Origin: Thiohalobacter sp.
GTDB taxonomy: Bacteria > Pseudomonadota > Gammaproteobacteria > DSM-19610
Direction: 5' to 3'
Assembly (NCBI GenBank): GCA_026984515.1
Contig: JALSRZ010000173.1
Location: 1 to 32,057 of the forward strand
Length of the DNA: 32,057 nucleotides
Program-made: the position numbers and the translations under genes
Notes under the pieces: model-generated
What the model was told of the DNA's origin: nothing
The model's database searches: none
What the model saw: only the letters and a program-made list of their open reading frames with translations
Shown here: positions 15,526-23,836 of the stretch, piece by piece
Layout: every line of letters starts with the position of its first letter
How positions within the stretch are numbered: position 1 is the first letter of the stretch

Positions 15526-16203
15526 CTATTTTGAAACCGGTATGGGCGCTTTCTCCCTGGGCACTTCCTCGTGTACTTCGACCTCCTCGATCGCTGACAC
15601 CTCGACTTCCGTGCGCCGGTTGGGCGCAAGGCAATCGATCAGCGCCTGACCGCGTATGCCGGGACACTCCACCACCGGGTTCGCCGAACCCAGGCCTTTG
15701 GTTTCGATATAGGCGGGTACCACACCTTTGGCGACCAGGTAGCTGCGTACCGATTCCGCGCGCCGTTTCGACAACGCCAGGTTGTAGGCATCGTCGCCGA
15801 TGCGATCGGTGTAGCCGGTGATCTCGATTTTCTGCTCCAGCAGGATAGCCGCGGTCAGGTTGCCGACCAGGTCGTCGAGCAGCACCGCGCCATTATCCGA
15901 GATCGCATCACTGTCGAAACCGAACAGGGCATCCGCCTGCAGGTGGACCGGGTTGCGTTTCATCCGGATAACCACATCCACCGCCGCCAGATCGACACCA
16001 TCGCGTTTCGCCACGATCTCCGGGTCGCACTCCACGATGGCATTGGGTATGGACCAGCGTTTGGTATGCATGCAGTCCCCGTATCCGGTACGCACAGCCG
16101 TTTTGCTGCTGTCGTCCACGTATCCTTCTGACGCCAGCGCCCATCCGCTCGTCAACCCCAGAGCTGCCAGCACACATACTTTTGCTGTGTTGTTTGTTTG
16201 CAT
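15526..16203 (-). CDS. OmpA-family envelope protein (peptidoglycan-binding C-terminal domain)
   Basis: A 225-residue exported protein. The signal peptide MQTNNTAKVCVLAALGLTSGWALA is followed by a short N-terminal region with two cysteines, then an OmpA-like domain from about residue 90 to 210: DALFGFDSDAIS, the ITGYTDRIGDDAYNLALSKRRAESVRSYL signature and NRRTEVEVSAI. In this family Asp and Arg of those segments bind meso-diaminopimelate in peptidoglycan. There is no beta-barrel of the OmpA N-terminal type and no lipobox, so it is probably a periplasmic or outer-membrane-associated anchor protein. The final 20 residues are rich in Glu and Lys. GGAGG lies 10 bases before the ATG at 16203, which I prefer over a start 11 codons upstream. 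It has its own terminator. Confidence 0.92.
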   Translation of the reverse strand: MQTNNTAKVCVLAALGLTSGWALASEGYVDDSSKTAVRTGYGDCMHTKRWSIPNAIVECDPEIVAKRDGVDLAAVDVVIRMKRNPVHLQADALFGFDSDAISDNGAVLLDDLVGNLTAAILLEQKIEITGYTDRIGDDAYNLALSKRRAESVRSYLVAKGVVPAYIETKGLGSANPVVECPGIRGQALIDCLAPNRRTEVEVSAIEEVEVHEEVPREKAPIPVSK

Positions 16204-16322
16204 TGCCTGAAATCCTCCGCACACTGCACGATTCACGGGCCCTCACGGCCCTTCCCTGCAACGGCTATTTTCTGCCAGTTCAGAGGGATGTGCAAACTGT
16301 CCGGGGAGGGGTTCCGGGTGGC

Positions 16323-16802
16323 TCAGCCGGTGACCGCGCCGCAATTGCTCAATCCCAGGCTGGGGGGATTGGTGGAAAAGGTAAAGGGCGCTGCTTTTTT
16401 GAGCGCACTCAAACCCAGCAGCATGCGGGTTTTATCCGGGAAAACAGCGGCTTCGATATTGGTCAGTACGCAGCCGGCACCCAGTACCAGGCGTTTTATA
16501 CTGTACACTGGCAGCCGCAGCTGGGTACCGTCCGCCATTACACCCGTCAGTTCGCCCACGTACTCGGCATTATTCGCCTGTAACAACTGCTGCAGCGTGA
16601 CTTCATTGATGGTCGTGTAGCCGGCCCCGGTATCCACCATGAATTCCACATTGCCGCTGCCCTGCATGCTGGCTTCGATGTAATAGGTCGCCAGCTGCTT
16701 CTGGTTCATGGGGATGACGTGAAAGGAATCGGCGGCCGGCAGCAGCCCGCTGTTCAGCAGGGTAAGCACTCCGAGTACGGGTTTCAGGAAGGGGCGCATC
16801 AT
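16323..16802 (-). CDS. Secreted retropepsin-like aspartic protease
   Basis: A 159-residue protein with an N-terminal signal sequence (hydrophobic stretch LKPVLGVLTLLNSGLLPAA, residues 6-24) and a single retropepsin-like domain. The catalytic motif VDTGAG (Asp57-Thr58-Gly59) is preceded by NVEF and followed by YTTINEVTL; the second hydrophobic-hydrophobic-Gly motif of the fold is seen in MLLGLSAL. One lobe only, so it would act as a homodimer in the periplasm. The substrate is unknown. It lies upstream of the OmpA-like gene in the same direction (119 bp gap), so these may be co-expressed. Two adjacent ATGs (16802, 16799) are possible starts, neither with a strong ribosome-binding site. Confidence 0.85.
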   Translation of the reverse strand: MMRPFLKPVLGVLTLLNSGLLPAADSFHVIPMNQKQLATYYIEASMQGSGNVEFMVDTGAGYTTINEVTLQQLLQANNAEYVGELTGVMADGTQLRLPVYSIKRLVLGAGCVLTNIEAAVFPDKTRMLLGLSALKKAAPFTFSTNPPSLGLSNCGAVTG

Positions 16803-16933
16803 GATAATCCGGCAATAGTGACAAATTTCTGTCGTTATTCAGGATAACGGCACCTCAAAGGCCAAACTGAACGCCTTCCGCCATCCTGCGTCGCACTCGC
16901 CCAGGGGCGCGGCCGTAATATATTTTCTCTATA

Positions 16934-16950
16934 TTTAACAACCTGTTAAA
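16934..16950. promoter_or_regulatory. Palindromic operator candidate upstream of wspA
   Basis: TTTAACA-ACC-TGTTAAA is a perfect 7-bp dyad around 3 bases, inside an AT-rich patch. It lies 90 bp upstream of the -24 element of the predicted sigma-54 promoter, the usual distance for an upstream activator site. The cognate activator is unknown. Confidence 0.55.
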
Positions 16951-17039
16951 ACACCCAAAAACCAGGGGGTCGATACGGCCGGCGTTTTCAGGGTAGCCGC
17001 TATCGCGTCCGGCAGCCGTAAACACGCCCTTTTCCATCG

Positions 17040-17055
17040 TGGCAAGCAATTTGCA
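17040..17055 (+). promoter_or_regulatory. Sigma-54 (RpoN) promoter of the wsp operon
   Basis: TGGCAAGCAATTTGCA differs from the consensus TGGCACG-N4-TTGCW at only one position. The invariant GG (17041-17042) and GC (17053-17054) are 10 bp apart, as required. The start point would be near 17066, giving a leader of about 50 bases before wspA at 17119. Confidence 0.75.
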
Positions 17056-17118
17056 GTTCCGGTGATTGATGACCTCGCCCAAGTGTCGGGCTGCCCGGGA
17101 AAAGTGAGAACCGAAACC

Positions 17119-19140
17119 ATGCGAATAGAAAAATTTTCAGTGAAGGCACTCACGGTGAGCATGCTGCTGATCGTGGGCATCGTAGCGGTAGCCATGGCCT
17201 TCGTATCGGAAACCGAATACCGCAGCGCCGCGGTACAGGCGCAGACCGGCACCGTTGCACGGATCCTGCAGGTTGCCAGCGATGCCACGCTCGACCAGCT
17301 GGTCGCCGACAGCCAGCAGCTTGGCGCAGCAGCGGCCAAGGCCCTGTCGCGGCAACCGGAACTGGGCAGCTACCTGGCAGAAGCGCCCGCAGGCACCGCC
17401 AACCCCATGCTGCAGAAACTGCTGGCGGCACCACTGAAATCCGGATTGCCGCAGGTGCAGGCCACCTCGGTACGACTCTACAACGCCAACAAACAATTAC
17501 TCATGCAGGCGGGAGACCATGAGAGCGGCGACCAGGTCGCGCTCAAGAACGCCACCCCCGGGCAGGTGGCAGCCGCCTTCTGGCTGTCGGACAAGGGCAG
17601 TCGCTACTCGGTGGTGCGCTCGCTGGGTAACCAGACCGGGCGGGGCTACCTGGAGATCAGTTTTGACCCGCTTTTCAGCCTGCAACATGTGGCTGAACTG
17701 ACCCACCTGCCGCTGCGCATCGAGACCCTCTCCGGCGATACCCGTTTTGAGTCCGAACAGTGGCCCGCGCAGTCCGGCAAACTACAGGAAATACGCTACC
17801 AGGTGCTGGGCAAGGACCATGTCCCGCTTGCCCGGCTGACGGCACTGGATGATTTCTCGTCGCTGTACGACGCAACCCGGCAGACCCGCAACACCACCAC
17901 CGCGGCCTTTGTCGCGCTGATCGGGGCCGTTTTGCTGGTCGCCATCGTGCTCCTCAACCGTTTCCTGTTTCGGCCGGTGAAAACCATGACCAGTGACATG
18001 GACCGCGTTGCCAGCGGGGAAGAAGCCGACGCGCGGCTGGGTGACCGCGCACTGAAAGAGTTCCACGCCCTGGCCAATGCCTTCAACCGCATGAATCAGC
18101 AGGTCCAGGACATCATCGAACGCGAGCGACAGGCGTCGGAAGACATCAAGGGCAAGGTCGAACTGATCCAGGATGTGGTAGCTATGGCCGCCGAGGGCGA
18201 CCTGACCGGCGAAATCATGGTGTACCGCGACCAGGACATCATTTCCGAACTGGCCACCGGCATCCAGCAAATGCTGAACAGCCTGAACTCACTGGTAGCC
18301 CGCATCCAGCAGTCCGGCGTGCAGGTCACTTCGTCCGCCACTGAAATTGCCGCCACCGCCAAACAGCAGGAAGCTACCGTCACTGAACAGGCCGCCACCA
18401 CCAACCAGATCAAGGCCACCGTGACAGAAATCACCGCCACCTCAAAGGAACTCCTCAACACCATGAACGAGGTGACCGAGGTGGCCTGGAAAACCTCCGA
18501 AGGCGCCAACGCCGGCCGCTCGTCCCTGCAGAGTATGGAAAAGACCATGCACCAGATGATGGAAGCCACCGATTCGATCGGCTCCAAGCTGGCGGTGCTG
18601 AGTGAAAAAGCCGGTAACATCAACACCGTGGTCACCACCATCAACCGCGTCGCCGACCAGACCAACCTGCTGTCACTGAACGCGGCCATCGAAGCCGAAA
18701 AGGCAGGTGAATACGGAGTCGGCTTTGCCGTCGTCGCCACGGAAATCCGCCGCCTTGCCGACCAGACCGCGGTTGCCACCTGGGACATCGAACAGATGGT
18801 GAAGGAAATGCAGTCCGCGGTATCGGCCGGCGTGATGGGTATGGAAAAATTCTCGGAAGAAGTACGCCACGGCGTCGAGGATGTGCGCCAGGTCGGCTCC
18901 CAGCTGGCACACATCATCGAGCAGGTGGATACGTTGATCCCGCGCTTTGAAGAGGTCAACGAAGGCATGAATTCACAGGCCCAGGGCGGCAACCAGATCC
19001 GTGATGCCATTGTTCAGCTCAGCGAATCCGCGCAACAGACCGCCGACTCGCTGCGCCAGTCCAACGGCGCCATCATGCAGCTGAACGAAGCGGCCAACCG
19101 GCTCCAGGAAGGCGCCTCCCACTTCCGGGTCAGTTCCTGA
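17119..19140 (+). CDS. wspA: WspA membrane chemoreceptor (MCP)
   Basis: A 673-residue methyl-accepting receptor of the Wsp surface-sensing system. TM1 (about 8-30: LTVSMLLIVGIVAVAMAF), a periplasmic sensor of about 230 residues, TM2 (about 259-281), a HAMP domain (about 281-335) and a long cytoplasmic signalling coil are visible. The tip reads AAIEAEKAGEYGVGFAVVATEIRRLADQTAVAT, and the EKAGEYG variant with QTAVAT is typical of WspA. It clusters with six Wsp genes in canonical order. The start at 17119 is chosen because it directly precedes the first transmembrane helix; upstream in-frame starts would only add a soluble extension. The wspB gene begins 10 bp after its stop. Confidence 0.93.
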   Translation: MRIEKFSVKALTVSMLLIVGIVAVAMAFVSETEYRSAAVQAQTGTVARILQVASDATLDQLVADSQQLGAAAAKALSRQPELGSYLAEAPAGTANPMLQKLLAAPLKSGLPQVQATSVRLYNANKQLLMQAGDHESGDQVALKNATPGQVAAAFWLSDKGSRYSVVRSLGNQTGRGYLEISFDPLFSLQHVAELTHLPLRIETLSGDTRFESEQWPAQSGKLQEIRYQVLGKDHVPLARLTALDDFSSLYDATRQTRNTTTAAFVALIGAVLLVAIVLLNRFLFRPVKTMTSDMDRVASGEEADARLGDRALKEFHALANAFNRMNQQVQDIIERERQASEDIKGKVELIQDVVAMAAEGDLTGEIMVYRDQDIISELATGIQQMLNSLNSLVARIQQSGVQVTSSATEIAATAKQQEATVTEQAATTNQIKATVTEITATSKELLNTMNEVTEVAWKTSEGANAGRSSLQSMEKTMHQMMEATDSIGSKLAVLSEKAGNINTVVTTINRVADQTNLLSLNAAIEAEKAGEYGVGFAVVATEIRRLADQTAVATWDIEQMVKEMQSAVSAGVMGMEKFSEEVRHGVEDVRQVGSQLAHIIEQVDTLIPRFEEVNEGMNSQAQGGNQIRDAIVQLSESAQQTADSLRQSNGAIMQLNEAANRLQEGASHFRVSS

Positions 19141-19150
19141 GGCGAAAACC

Positions 19151-19609
19151 GTGTTGATGCTGCTGTTTCAACTGGGGACCAGCCGTTACGCCATCCCGGT
19201 AATGGAAGTGGTGGAAGTAACGCCACAGGTGGAACTGGAAACCATCCCGCTGGCGCCCGTCTGTGTGTGCGGCCTGTTCAATTACCGCGGTCAGCACGTG
19301 CCGGTCATCGACCTGTGCCGGCTGATCAACGACACACCCTGCAGCAATTCTTTCACCAGTCGCATCATCCTGGTGAACTATCCGCTGGCGGACGGCAGCC
19401 AGCGCGTGCTCGGCCTGCTCGCCGAGCGCGTTACCGAAACCGTCGACATTGCCCCTGAGCACTTCACCAGCACCGGCCTGAACATGGAGGGTACACCCTG
19501 CCCCGGTCAGGCGGCCCGCTGCGAACCCGGACTGGTGCAGCACATCACCACCTCTGAACTGCTCCCTGAAGCCATCCAGTCACAGCTGTTCCCGGCCGAG
19601 GCCGGCTAG
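19151..19609 (+). CDS. wspB: WspB, CheW-type coupling protein
   Basis: A 152-residue CheW-domain adaptor coupling the WspA receptor to the WspE kinase. Typical CheW sequence: LLFQLGTSRYAIPVMEVVEV, then GLFNYRGQHVPVIDLCRL and a RIILVNYPL beta-strand. GTG (19151), TTG (19154) and ATG (19157) are consecutive in-frame start candidates; GTG is preferred because GAGG at 19139-19142 lies 8 bases upstream. It is a simple single-domain CheW with several cysteines in the middle. It abuts wspC with no gap (TAG then ATG). Confidence 0.92.
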   Translation: MLMLLFQLGTSRYAIPVMEVVEVTPQVELETIPLAPVCVCGLFNYRGQHVPVIDLCRLINDTPCSNSFTSRIILVNYPLADGSQRVLGLLAERVTETVDIAPEHFTSTGLNMEGTPCPGQAARCEPGLVQHITTSELLPEAIQSQLFPAEAG

Positions 19610-20866
19610 ATGTCACTGCCGGCCATTGCATCCCTGCTGAAACAGCACATGGGCCTGCACAGCTCGACCGTGGGTTCGGGTACCATCAGCCAGGCCGTGG
19701 AGCGGCGTATGCGCGACTGCGGCATCAACGATATCGGTGACTACCACAACATCATCAGCCAGTCCGAAACCGAGTTAAACGAACTCATCGACACGGTAGT
19801 GATCCCGGAAACCTGGTTCTACCGCGACCGCAACCCGTTTTCCGCCTTCAGTGACTGGGTGCGGCATAACTGGCTGGCTGGCTCCGCACACACCCCGCTG
19901 CGCATCCTGAGCGTACCCTGCTCCACCGGCGAGGAACCCTATACCCTGGCCATGTGCCTGGCCGACTGCGGGATGGCCGCTGCCGATACACACATCGACG
20001 CAATCGATATCAGCAGCACCAATATTGAACGGGCACGCCAGGCCCGTTACGGTAATAACTCTTTCCGCGGCGGCGACCTGCGTTTCCGCGACCGCTACTT
20101 CGAGTCGGTCGGTACGCGTTTCCAGCTGACAGACGCTATCCGCCAGCGCGTGCACTTTGAGCAGGCCAACCTGCTGGAGCAGGACTTCAGCACGGGCCGC
20201 GCCCCCTACCACGTGATCTTCTGCCGCAACCTGCTGATCTATTTTGATCGCCCCACCCAGCACCAGGCCATCGACCGGCTGGAACAGTTACTGACCAGTG
20301 ACGGCATCCTGTTCCTGGGCCATTCGGAAACCAGCCTGCTGCTGGAACGCCCTTTCTCGGCGCTGGAGTTTCCACGCTGCTTCGGTTTTCGACGCGCGGA
20401 AAAAGAAAGCCGCACAGACCACGCTCCGGCATCACGCAACAAACCGAAAGCGCCACGCAAACGCGACAGGCTTCCCGTGACAGCTCCACTGCCCTTTGCT
20501 GAAGTCGAAGCCGGGAAGGAGTTGCACACGGTTGAGACCGGGGACAACGATGTACTGTTACAGAAGGCTTTTCGGCTTGCCGACCAGGGACACCTTGACG
20601 AAGCCGCCCGTCATTGTGAGACCCTGTTGCAACAACACGCGCTGCAGGCCGATGCGCATTACCTGCTGGGCCTGATCCGTGAAGCGGCCGGCAATAGCGC
20701 TGAAGCGGAGCGTATGTTCCGCAGGACCGTGTACCTGGACCCCACGCACTATGAAGCACTCGCGCACCTCAGCGTGATCTGCAGGCGACAGGGTGACAGC
20801 GGCGAGGCCCGGCGTTTCCACGAGCGGGCGGCACGGGTCCAGCGCCATAACCGGGGTACAGGCTGA
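19610..20866 (+). CDS. wspC: WspC, CheR methyltransferase with TPR tail
   Basis: A 418-residue S-adenosylmethionine-dependent methyltransferase that methylates WspA glutamates to keep the pathway active. The CheR catalytic core occupies about 1-265, with the SAM-binding segment LRILSVPCSTGEEPYTLA and the IFCRNLLIYFD motif. A charged linker (about 266-310) leads to tetratricopeptide-like repeats (about 310-415: FRLADQGHLDEAARHCETLL, ADAHYLLGLIREAAGNSAEAE, HYEALAHLSVICRRQGDSGEA). CheR fused to TPRs is the hallmark of WspC. The ATG follows the wspB stop directly, and its stop overlaps the wspD start by one base (TGATG). Confidence 0.94.
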   Translation: MSLPAIASLLKQHMGLHSSTVGSGTISQAVERRMRDCGINDIGDYHNIISQSETELNELIDTVVIPETWFYRDRNPFSAFSDWVRHNWLAGSAHTPLRILSVPCSTGEEPYTLAMCLADCGMAAADTHIDAIDISSTNIERARQARYGNNSFRGGDLRFRDRYFESVGTRFQLTDAIRQRVHFEQANLLEQDFSTGRAPYHVIFCRNLLIYFDRPTQHQAIDRLEQLLTSDGILFLGHSETSLLLERPFSALEFPRCFGFRRAEKESRTDHAPASRNKPKAPRKRDRLPVTAPLPFAEVEAGKELHTVETGDNDVLLQKAFRLADQGHLDEAARHCETLLQQHALQADAHYLLGLIREAAGNSAEAERMFRRTVYLDPTHYEALAHLSVICRRQGDSGEARRFHERAARVQRHNRGTG

Positions 20867-21555
20867 TGACGGACCACTACCGTGATGATGCAGTGACCCT
20901 GGACGATTGCTGGAACCGCATCGGGGTCTGGAGCACGGAAAAGGCCAGCTGCCCCGAACTGCAGCGTTTCGTCCACTGCCGCAATTGCGAACGTTACTCG
21001 GCAGCCGGCCGAAAGATGCTGGAACGCCCGGTGCCGGGGGCCTACCGCCAGGAATGGACCCGGCGCTTTACCGATGCCCGTGACACGGACCGGGACGCAA
21101 GCCGCTCGGTGCTGCTGTTCCGCCTGGGTGACGAATGGCTGGCCATGGACAGCCTGTTTGTCAACGAAATCACACCCATGCGCACCATCCACAGCCTGCC
21201 ACACAAAACCGGGGCGGCGATCAAGGGCCTGGTCAACATTCGCGGTGAACTGAAAATCTGCATTTCCATCGGCGCCATTCTGCAACTGGACAAGGCGCGC
21301 GAGTCCTACGTTACCGATCACGAAATACTGGAGCGCATGATCTTTATCGAAAAGGAGGGTCAGAGTTTCGTGTTCCCCGTCAGCGAAGTGCACGGCATTT
21401 TCCACTACACCGACGGCACCCTGCAGGCCTTGCCGGCCACCGTGGCCAAATCCCGGCAGACCTATACCAGCGGCATCCTGTGCTGGAACGAACGGCACGT
21501 CGGGGTACTCGATCACGAATTGCTGTTCTATGCCCTGTCCCGGAGCCTGCAGTGA
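20866..21555 (+). CDS. wspD: WspD, CheW-type protein with cysteine-rich N terminus
   Basis: A 229-residue protein. Residues 75-215 are a CheW domain (LLFRLGDEWLAMDSLFVNEI, IKGLVNIRGELKICISI, FVFPVSEVHGIFHY). The N-terminal 60 residues carry Cys15, Cys29, Cys38 and Cys41 (C-x13-C-x8-C-x2-C) flanked by aromatic residues. The second CheW between CheR and the hybrid kinase is characteristic of Wsp operons. It may bridge WspE and WspA together with WspB. The four cysteines might bind a metal or be redox active, which is inference. It overlaps wspC by one base and wspE by 4 bases (GTGA). Confidence 0.92.
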   Translation: MTDHYRDDAVTLDDCWNRIGVWSTEKASCPELQRFVHCRNCERYSAAGRKMLERPVPGAYRQEWTRRFTDARDTDRDASRSVLLFRLGDEWLAMDSLFVNEITPMRTIHSLPHKTGAAIKGLVNIRGELKICISIGAILQLDKARESYVTDHEILERMIFIEKEGQSFVFPVSEVHGIFHYTDGTLQALPATVAKSRQTYTSGILCWNERHVGVLDHELLFYALSRSLQ

Positions 21556-23828
21556 GCGAGGACCTGGGCGATTTCTCGATGCTGGAACTGTTTCGCCTGG
21601 AGGTGGACAACCAGGCGGCCATCCTCAATGACGGCCTGCTGGCACTGGAACAGGATGCACAGTCGGCGCAACACCTCGAGGCACTGATGCGTGCAGCGCA
21701 CTCGATCAAGGGCGCCGCGCGCATGGTCGACATCGATAACGGTGTCAGGCTCGCACACGCCATGGAGGATTGTTTCGTGGCCGCCCAGCAGGGTGAACTG
21801 CAACTGGCGCCACAGCAGATCGATCTGTTGCTAAAGGGTGTAGACCAGTTGATTGCCATATCCACCGGGCAGGCCGACGCAGAAGCGCTCTCGATCCTTA
21901 CGCAACAGATAGAAACCATGGAACAAGCGGAGCCAGCGGCGGAAAAGACCGCGCTACCGGCAACAGCAGACAGCGGGACCGGTGTGGAACCACCATCACA
22001 GGTCCCGGCCGACGACCCGGCCGACCCCGGCGTAGCGGCGGACGCAAGCCCGGCACCCGCCGCGAGTGCCCACAGCACAGCGGCCAGCGAAGCCGGCGTG
22101 CGGGTATCCTCCGAAAGCCTCAACCGACTGGTCGGCCTGGCCGGTGAAGTACAGGTTGAATCACGCTGGCTGCACCCGTTTTCCGACGCACTGCTGCAGA
22201 TCAAGCACCGCCAGGCTGAACTCATCAGCCTGCTGGACCGCCTGAACGAAAACCTTCATTCCAGTGGCAGTATCGAGTACAGCCGCACGCTCGCCAGTGA
22301 AATCCAGACCAAGGCCAACCGCTGCCGCCACCAGCTGAGTGACCGGCTGGTGGAACTGGACAGCTATGACCGGCGCATGCACAGCCTTGGCAACCGCCTG
22401 CACCAGGAAGTCATCACCAGCCGCATGCGGCCGTTCTCCGATGTGACACGCGGCTTCCCGCGCATGATCCGCGATGTCGCCAGGCAGCTGGGCAAGCAGG
22501 TGGATTTCAGAATCGAAGGTCTGTCCACACAGGTGGACCGCGATATCCTGGACTGCATAGAAGCGCCCCTGAACCACCTGTTACGCAATGCACTGGATCA
22601 CGGTATCGAGACGGTCGAGGAACGCCGCCAGGCCGGCAAACCTGAACAGGCAAGCCTGCGCCTGAGCGCCATGCACAGCGCCGGTATGCTGTCCATCCAG
22701 GTAGAGGACGACGGTCGCGGCATCGACCTGGAAAAACTGCGTAGCAGCATCGTCACCAAGGGCATGGTCAATGCAACCATGGCCGCGGAGCTGAACGAAA
22801 CCGAACTGCTGGAATTCCTGTTCCTGCCCGGCTTTTCGACCCGTGACGAGGTCACCGAAATCTCCGGCCGCGGCGTCGGTCTGGATGTAGTCCACAGCAC
22901 AGTGCAGCAAATGCGTGGCGTGGTACGCGCCACCAGCAACAAAGGTGCGGGCACCCGTTTCCACCTGCAACTGCCATTGACCCTGTCGGTCATCCGCGCG
23001 CTGCTGGTGGAAATCTGCGGGGAACCCTATGCCATCCCGCTGGCACGCATCGACCGCACGCTGCGGCTCGACACCAGCCAGGTCGAATCGCTGGAAGGCC
23101 GCCAGTACTTCACGCTTGGCACCCAGCACGTGGGACTGGTATTCGCCAGCCAGGTACTGGGCTGCAACGGCAGTGCCGAGCGCGGAGATTTCCTGCCGGT
23201 CGTCGTACTGGGTGAACGCCTGCACCTGTCGGGCCTGGTGGTTGACCGTTTCATCGGTGAACGCAACCTGGTGGTGCATACCATCGATCCGCGCATGGGA
23301 AAAATCCAGGACATCAGCGCCGCCTGCCTGCTGGAAAACGGTGATCCCTGCCTGATCATCGATGTGGATGACATGCTGCGCTCCATCGACATCCTGATCG
23401 CCGGCGGACGCCTGAACCGCATACAGGACAAGCAGGACAGCAGCGACGTACACAGCAAGCGCATCCTGGTGGTCGACGACTCGATCACGGTGCGCGAAGT
23501 CGAGCGCAACATGCTGGTATCGCGTGGCTATCACGTCGACGTCGCGGTCGATGGCATGGACGGCTGGAACGCCGTGCGCACGGAAGACTACGACCTGGTC
23601 ATCAGCGATATCGACATGCCGCGCATGAACGGCTTTGAGTTCGTCCGCCTGATGCGCCAGGACGAGCGCCTGGGCAAAACCCCGGTCATGATCGTGTCCT
23701 ACAAGGACCGTGAAGAAGACCGGCAGCGCGGGCTGGAAGCCGGCGCAGACTATTACCTGACCAAGGGCAGCTTTCACGATGAAACCCTCATCGACGCCGT
23801 CCTCGATCTGATCGGTGCAGCGGAGTAG
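21552..23828 (+). CDS. wspE: WspE, CheA-REC hybrid histidine kinase
   Basis: A 758-residue chemotaxis-type kinase that phosphorylates WspR and WspF. Domains in order: HPt with His50 (MRAAHSIKGAARM), an Ala/Pro-rich linker (about 130-175), the dimerisation helices, the HATPase with LLRNALDHGIETVEER and DDGRGIDLEKL (N and G1 boxes) and GRGVGLDVV, a CheW-like P5 domain, and a C-terminal receiver with phosphoacceptor Asp686 (VISDIDMPRMNG) and Lys in LTKGS. The start is GTG at 21552, inside the wspD stop overlap. CheA with a fused receiver in this order is typical of WspE. Confidence 0.94.
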   Translation: MSEDLGDFSMLELFRLEVDNQAAILNDGLLALEQDAQSAQHLEALMRAAHSIKGAARMVDIDNGVRLAHAMEDCFVAAQQGELQLAPQQIDLLLKGVDQLIAISTGQADAEALSILTQQIETMEQAEPAAEKTALPATADSGTGVEPPSQVPADDPADPGVAADASPAPAASAHSTAASEAGVRVSSESLNRLVGLAGEVQVESRWLHPFSDALLQIKHRQAELISLLDRLNENLHSSGSIEYSRTLASEIQTKANRCRHQLSDRLVELDSYDRRMHSLGNRLHQEVITSRMRPFSDVTRGFPRMIRDVARQLGKQVDFRIEGLSTQVDRDILDCIEAPLNHLLRNALDHGIETVEERRQAGKPEQASLRLSAMHSAGMLSIQVEDDGRGIDLEKLRSSIVTKGMVNATMAAELNETELLEFLFLPGFSTRDEVTEISGRGVGLDVVHSTVQQMRGVVRATSNKGAGTRFHLQLPLTLSVIRALLVEICGEPYAIPLARIDRTLRLDTSQVESLEGRQYFTLGTQHVGLVFASQVLGCNGSAERGDFLPVVVLGERLHLSGLVVDRFIGERNLVVHTIDPRMGKIQDISAACLLENGDPCLIIDVDDMLRSIDILIAGGRLNRIQDKQDSSDVHSKRILVVDDSITVREVERNMLVSRGYHVDVAVDGMDGWNAVRTEDYDLVISDIDMPRMNGFEFVRLMRQDERLGKTPVMIVSYKDREEDRQRGLEAGADYYLTKGSFHDETLIDAVLDLIGAAE

Positions 23829-23836
23829 ACCGGTTT

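Larger units (their letters stand above)
16803..17118. other. Divergent control region between the protease and wspA
   Basis: A 316-bp gap with no gene. It holds the AT-rich patch 16915-16955, a perfect 7-bp dyad and a near-consensus sigma-54 promoter, listed separately. I see no convincing sigma-70 or sigma-28 site. Confidence 0.7.
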
